From positions 16,304,749-16,368,748 of the forward strand of contig CAXIPT010000002.1 in NCBI GenBank assembly GCA_964030475.1: a DNA stretch of 64,000 nt. Reading direction: 5' to 3'. Below, piece by piece: positions 58,785 to 64,000 of the stretch (its first letter is position 1; every line of letters begins with the position of its first letter). The DNA is from Tethya wilhelma (taxonomy: Eukaryota > Porifera > Demospongiae > Tethyida > Tethyidae). Position numbers and translations under genes: made by a program. The notes under the pieces were generated by a model that was not told where the DNA came from, did not search any database, and was given only the letters and a program-made list of their open reading frames with translations.

Positions 58785-61219
58785 GAAAAATATCCTTATG
58801 CATCATCATTATTATTATTATTATTATCTGAATGTATTACAAGAGAAACCCATCCTGCCAAACTATGTTTTGTGTACCTGTGGTCATTGTCTCAATGTTA
58901 GGTTTGTGTATTGTGTAGGTACTCATTTTATGTTTTAACTGTTTTTGTTTGTTTGTGTGTTTGTTGTGAAGAGGTTTTTAAGTGTTTTCAATGGATTTTA
59001 TATATCATTCCCTTTCCAACAATCTCTATAATCATTATTATTAGCAATAATAACCGTATCTTTTATTATAGTGGATAAAATTACTTCCTTCCTGTGTACA
59101 CTAATTGTCAACTCTGTTGATTTTCTAAATTTTTGCAATTGTCCCTTGATCAAATTGCATTTGTACATGTCTTCACCTCCTTCATTCTCATGCAAAGAAG
59201 ACACTTCATTGAAAAAAAAAAGATTGATTTTGAAAAAAAATTATGTTCACTGCTTCATAAATACAGCGCTGCTATAATATTATATACATAATTATGTACT
59301 TAACTAGAATATGCATGCATAATAAAGTGTATATTATGAAATTGCAAGACATTGTGTGCATATAATTATGCCAATAATATAATTTTAGCACGGTATAATA
59401 GCATTGTGACATAGCCACACGTCGGATCAAGTTAATAGAGGTCACTTGCATAATAGGTACAATATCACTGGTAATGACCAGCTTCAGTCAAAATATTGAC
59501 TACACTATAATATTACGTGAATTGAGCCATTGTTCACCATTAGTAATACAGTTCAAGTCACCATGCATGCATGTGCAGTCAGCCAGCTGGCACATTAGAG
59601 GATTAGAGACATGGATGGCTCTAAAAAAGGGGGAGGGGTACCACAGCAGACGTTGGTGGATGGAAGCAATCACTGCCACAAGTTTGGTGCCAGTCTAAAA
59701 TGTGATGTCTACATCCTGCCTGTTGCACCTAGCTAACTACCAACTGTGAGACACACACACATCATATTTGTCTCTCACTAAAACATGGAGGATTTTTAAG
59801 GAACAATTAAGGCTATAGTGCTGAGTATAACTTGTCTTGTATAATAGAATTATTATCCTAAAGTATTGTAAGAGACCTTGCATCAAACTTATTGGTAATA
59901 TCTTACAACTGGGTCACATACATCAGATTCAAGAACAGGGAGTTTTACCTAGGTTCTTTCCCAAAACTTTCTAATTTCTGTTTGTTTGTTTGTTTTCAGT
60001 GAGCACATAGTTTGTTCTTGAGAGTAGCTCCAACTAGTGGAGATCTGTGTCTCCTCTAGTAATTACATGGAGTAGTGAAGAGCTTTGCACAGTGCAGCCT
60101 TGTATCACTGTTATTATTGGAGGAAATAATAGCACAATTAAAGGGTCAGACCATCATTAATAAGCCAGCAAATATCACAGACATTCCAGGAATCACTTCA
60201 CACACAAGACACTAATAAGGTCAACAACTTAATTTCTTCGATTATAATTATTTTGAAATTCATTAGAGCCTCCAGTCGTTGGCCATTATAGAGTGATTAG
60301 CAACCACTAGCTGAATAGTGACGAGGTTATGTGGAATTATGTAGCACAATTGGAACTCCAATTGTGACATGTGTCAGTCGAACTTCGACCGCAAAAATGA
60401 AATAATTATTATTGTGGTATATACATTACACAGTTGTATAGTGTAAATGACTTTGTAAAAAATAATTGTTTATCATTCCTGCGTAGTAGGGACAAGACTA
60501 CTACAGTATTGGCTATTTAGTCTTAGTGTGATATTTCTCAAGGGATGGCAATTATAATTGCTACAATCTGTTACAGCTGCTATCGATTGTATGATACGAA
60601 CCTAACAATAATGATTATTACCACAACTGATTATGATAATTCACCACCAATTAGAGCTGGTGACAGTTGATTGTGTAGAACGCAAATATACTGAATATTT
60701 TATATGATTCGTTACTATATCTCAAATTCTGGTTCATCCTCTTACAGGCAGAGGAAAATGATACGAGGAGAAACATTGATAAGAGATAAGAGCGATTTCA
60801 TTTCAGAGAGGAGAGACTAAAGGAGATATGGGTGCAATTTCATTTCAGACTTTTTGCAAGTTCTTATTGGTAGACACTTGTCTTGGTGATCAGTAGGTCA
60901 CATGCTTGAAAACAATGCACAAACAAGTGATTGAGTTTCTATAGCTAAAAACTTCAGCTTGCATAACAGACAAACAAAATACTAGAGTGTCTCAAAAGTA
61001 TGCACAGTATGGTATTCTAGCTATTCAGGAGAAAACCATCGATCACTCTGCATGTGATTGAAGTACATGTAGGCAGACTATACCTGTAATGGAAAAGTAG
61101 TAATCTTGTTTTTGCAGTGATTTGCTATTGATATGTCCAGTAGGAATGGACACAAAGACACTACAATGACACACATGTGCATGCCTTTATTCATGCATAG
61201 CTTCGGAACACACACATGC

Positions 61220-61308
<89 letters not shown>

Positions 61309-61314
61309 ACACAC
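61220..61314. repeat. (CA)n microsatellite
   Basis: Interrupted CA array with two GACA variants. Confidence 0.96.
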
Positions 61315-61555
61315 GTACCTGAAGGGCTTCAGTTGTTAATAGCATACATGTGCAGATAAGTGACTGCACTCACCACACAAAGCCATGGTACAACAGACTG
61401 CAACTATGTTCACATACATAGCATTATAACCAACACAGTACTATAATATAGTTGATAGAATTAGTGGTTCTAGCTTTAGTGCAAGAAGCCAGACACCATA
61501 TTAACAGAATATGTGTGACACATAATTGAACGTCTACTTTGAACACTCGCACACA

Positions 61556-61556
61556 G

Positions 61557-61620
<64 letters not shown>
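61556..61620. repeat. (CA)n microsatellite
   Basis: Uninterrupted CA array. Confidence 0.96.
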
Positions 61621-63408
61621 CCACATCATCCTTTCCCTAGAAGCCAGTGATCTCACTGCATGTGATTGGTTGGTTGTGTATAGAAAGGTCAATGATTTGA
61701 AGCAAAATATCTGGTAGCGACTGCTGTCATGATCGAGATGATGTATTACCTACGACCCTCCTCTTCGCAATGGCCACAAGAGGATGCACTAGACAAGGGA
61801 GGAAAACCAAGGGCTATCTTATATAAGAACGCAACCAGTGGGTCAAATTTCTTTTGTCACTATTGCAGACAGCAGAAATCTCCTCAAGTAAGCCAGTGAC
61901 TTCTCAGTTCATCACGTGTATATTTGTAACCACAAGCCTTGATATCATAACCAGTGGTTGAGACCATATCTAAACACGACCTAGAGCCGCCCACTACTGT
62001 TTCTACAGGACATGTAAACTGGCAGTATAGTGCACTTGGCTCAAGAGGGCATGTGTAAGTGCTATGTAAACTGATATTTCTACACAAACACAAGCTAATC
62101 GCAGTGTTGGTTTTGAGAGGAGAAAGCTTAAATCTCTGGGTCTGGAATGTTTTGCACAATGCAACCTTATTATCGGAAGCACTTTCACCAAGCTTTGACA
62201 TTGGTTTATGGGCTGCTTGCATGTTTAACTGTGTTTGCCTCTACAAATTGCAACAAATGAAGCCTTAAGAAGATAAAGCAAGACAAATCGCTGTCCTCTA
62301 CTGCCATTGTTCCTGAGCTTGAAGGAGCTCGATACTTAATTAGTGGTAATAAATAGACATCGAGGTCATTTCAGTAGCAAGTGACAGAATTACCGGGCCC
62401 TTGCCTACAACAACAAAGTATACTTTACAAAGTGTAGACTGCAAATGATTACAGCTATGATTTTTATTCATTGTAAGTTATGTCTAACAGTATAATGACA
62501 GTTACTGCATAATTCAGTTGTAGTACAATGGAACGTTGTTCTGTCTATACTACTGGTGCCTTCATTTGCGTACACTATATACGTAGCTGACTGGTCTTGC
62601 CAACGTTGAAAGTTCAATGGAATCCCATGACAAATTAATGCTGGTCCTGGTCTTACTGGCTGGTCCTACAGCTGACACAATCAGTATAGGTGGATGTGTA
62701 GGCAAAGCAGTAATGCAGTTTAGCAAAAAGGTCCAGGTACCTTTATAGTGAGTCATGAAAGAAGCTTGTGGCTTGCTGTGTGAATTAGAGGATGTTTTTC
62801 TTCAGCTTTGAAAGTTGGGACACAAGTCTGTGGGTGTAATTATGTCATGCAAGCCAGAGTTGTTTCTATACATGTTATGCACACAAAATCACATGTACAA
62901 TACAATGATATTTTGGCTTTGAAAGCTCAAGTTTTGTCTCAGGGAAAAAATTTTAATATGTTAATGAAGCTAAGGACGAGCTTGCAATAAGCTCGCAAAA
63001 CTGTCTAGTTACTCATGTCCACGTGATTGAGTGTGCAACACACAACAACAGCTTATGATTTTTAAAAACCATTCTACATAAGGGCATTTTACAGGAGGAC
63101 CTGCCTGTCTGATCATCATCATATGCAATGTGTAGGCTGGACTGATGTATTGGGTGAAGGTGTATACCACTATAGCTGAGAGCCAACTGGAAGTCGTCTA
63201 CAGACTATTTTATTAGGCTGATCATAGCAGCAAGAGTGCTGTGTAGCTGCACACAAATGTACGATAATAATATTATGGGTGTGAGAGGGTCTCGTGTGCA
63301 TACGAGAGCACCTTCATGTACTCTTGCTCAGCAAACAACACTTTGAGTGGTGAATATTCAATTTGACAAAGTAGCTAATTATCCATTAATCATGTAGTTA
63401 TTGAGCAC

Positions 63409-63452
63409 AATAATAATAATAATAATAATAATTATCATTATTATTATTATAA
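63409..63452. repeat. (AAT)n / (ATT)n palindromic microsatellite
   Basis: AAT repeats followed directly by ATT repeats, able to fold back on themselves. Confidence 0.85.
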
Positions 63453-64000
63453 TTTGTCTGCCTTGCCTGTCGTAAGACAAAGGAGGCTCGTCTGTAGCCA
63501 TCTTGTTTCAACCTTGTTTTGAGCAAGCCAGTGTAGCCTCGAGCAGACGAGACAACCCGACACTACCCAAAGATCAATCCACTCTAAAAATTTTATTTCA
63601 CTATGTAGTATGAAATGAAACTATAATTGCAACCATGCATGCATAAATCCCACGGCAAATATTGTCAGGTGGGGGAGAGCTAGGGTGCACCTTTAGAATC
63701 TGCTCAGAGTGCACTAATGAAGCGAGGAGGAGGGCCTGACCCAGAGGACTGTACGTGCCACAGGTCAATCTTTATGAGTGATGCCACTCTCTCACGATGA
63801 CAACACACACCGTGATGTGACCGACGGTACAAACAAACAGGCCATGCAGCACTCATCGTACGGAGGCAGGCACAGCCTCAAGTAACCACTGTGCATGAAT
63901 TTGTTAGCGATTTGAAAGCTGAGAGTCGACTGTTAATGCAATTTATTGTGCTAAGTTTGAATAGTTGGGTAAACTGGAGGTGGGATAAGCAGAGGTGTGT

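Larger units (their letters stand above)
58785..64000. other. 5.2 kb without a supported gene
   Basis: AT-rich non-coding sequence with CA arrays and an AAT/ATT tract. A short minus-strand frame at 62562-62756 contains a segment (RTSINLSWDSIE) reminiscent of a fibronectin III strand, but there is not enough to call an exon. No tRNA, rRNA or transposase was recognised. Confidence 0.6.

Noticed and set aside
62562..62756. Possible fibronectin III exon on the minus strand
   Set aside because: Only one strand-like motif (TSINLSWDS), with no upstream or downstream partner exon.
1..64000. CRISPR arrays, bacterial operons, rRNA or tRNA genes
   Set aside because: Gene structure is eukaryotic, and no such element was recognised on either strand.

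Overview
The window is eukaryotic and animal-like. Genes are split by short GT-AG introns, gene spacing is tight, and the repeats are CA/TG microsatellites and small inverted-repeat elements. The gene content (PARP14-type PARP, whirlin-type PDZ scaffold, SUPT7L, death domain, Kunitz/CCP/Ig modules) points to a metazoan. Compactness, DUF4419 genes and a giant ubiquitin-like-repeat death-domain protein suggest an early-branching animal, most likely a demosponge such as Amphimedon. The species is an inference; no sequence search was run.

Layout: (1) 1-4866 (+) 3' part of a PARP14-like mono-ADP-ribosyltransferase. (2) 5045-8504 (-) whirlin-like HHD-PDZ-PDZ-HHD-PDZ scaffold, with its 5' half repeated identically at 8744-10683. 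(3) 10833-13056 (+) secreted/lysosomal Ntn-hydrolase of the acid-ceramidase/Dcd1 type. (4) 13168-16803 (-) SUPT7L of the SAGA complex, crossing a TG repeat with an 873-base gap. (5) 16926-19139 (+) mitochondrial GTPase NOA1. (6) 19606-22654 (-) two DUF4419 genes from a local duplication that also copied the NOA1 tail; the second is frameshifted. (7) 22968-31023 (-) a 2177-residue protein with 23 ubiquitin-like repeats, a predicted membrane segment and a C-terminal death domain. (8) 31241-32153 (-) PSMD8 and 32560-47810 (+) NOP56, divergent; NOP56 has two introns over 5 kb full of repeats and fold-back elements. (9) 47680-55773: a 1204-base segment (NOP56 tail plus Kunitz gene start) occurs twice and brackets, with a single N on each side, a block holding API5 (5' truncated) and an unrecognised gene. 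This looks like a misplaced or allelic contig. (10) 55246-58669 (+) a secreted Kunitz-CCP-CCP-CCP-Ig-NTR-like protein. (11) 58670-64000 no supported gene.

Most of the recognisable genes are housekeeping (proteasome, snoRNP, SAGA, mitochondrial ribosome GTPase), often in head-to-head pairs with short shared promoters. The lineage-specific content is the ubiquitin-like-repeat/death-domain protein, the DUF4419 pair, the modular Kunitz protein and several short terminal-inverted-repeat elements. I assembled exon models by hand. For every complete gene, splice phases agree at each junction and the total coding length is a multiple of three.
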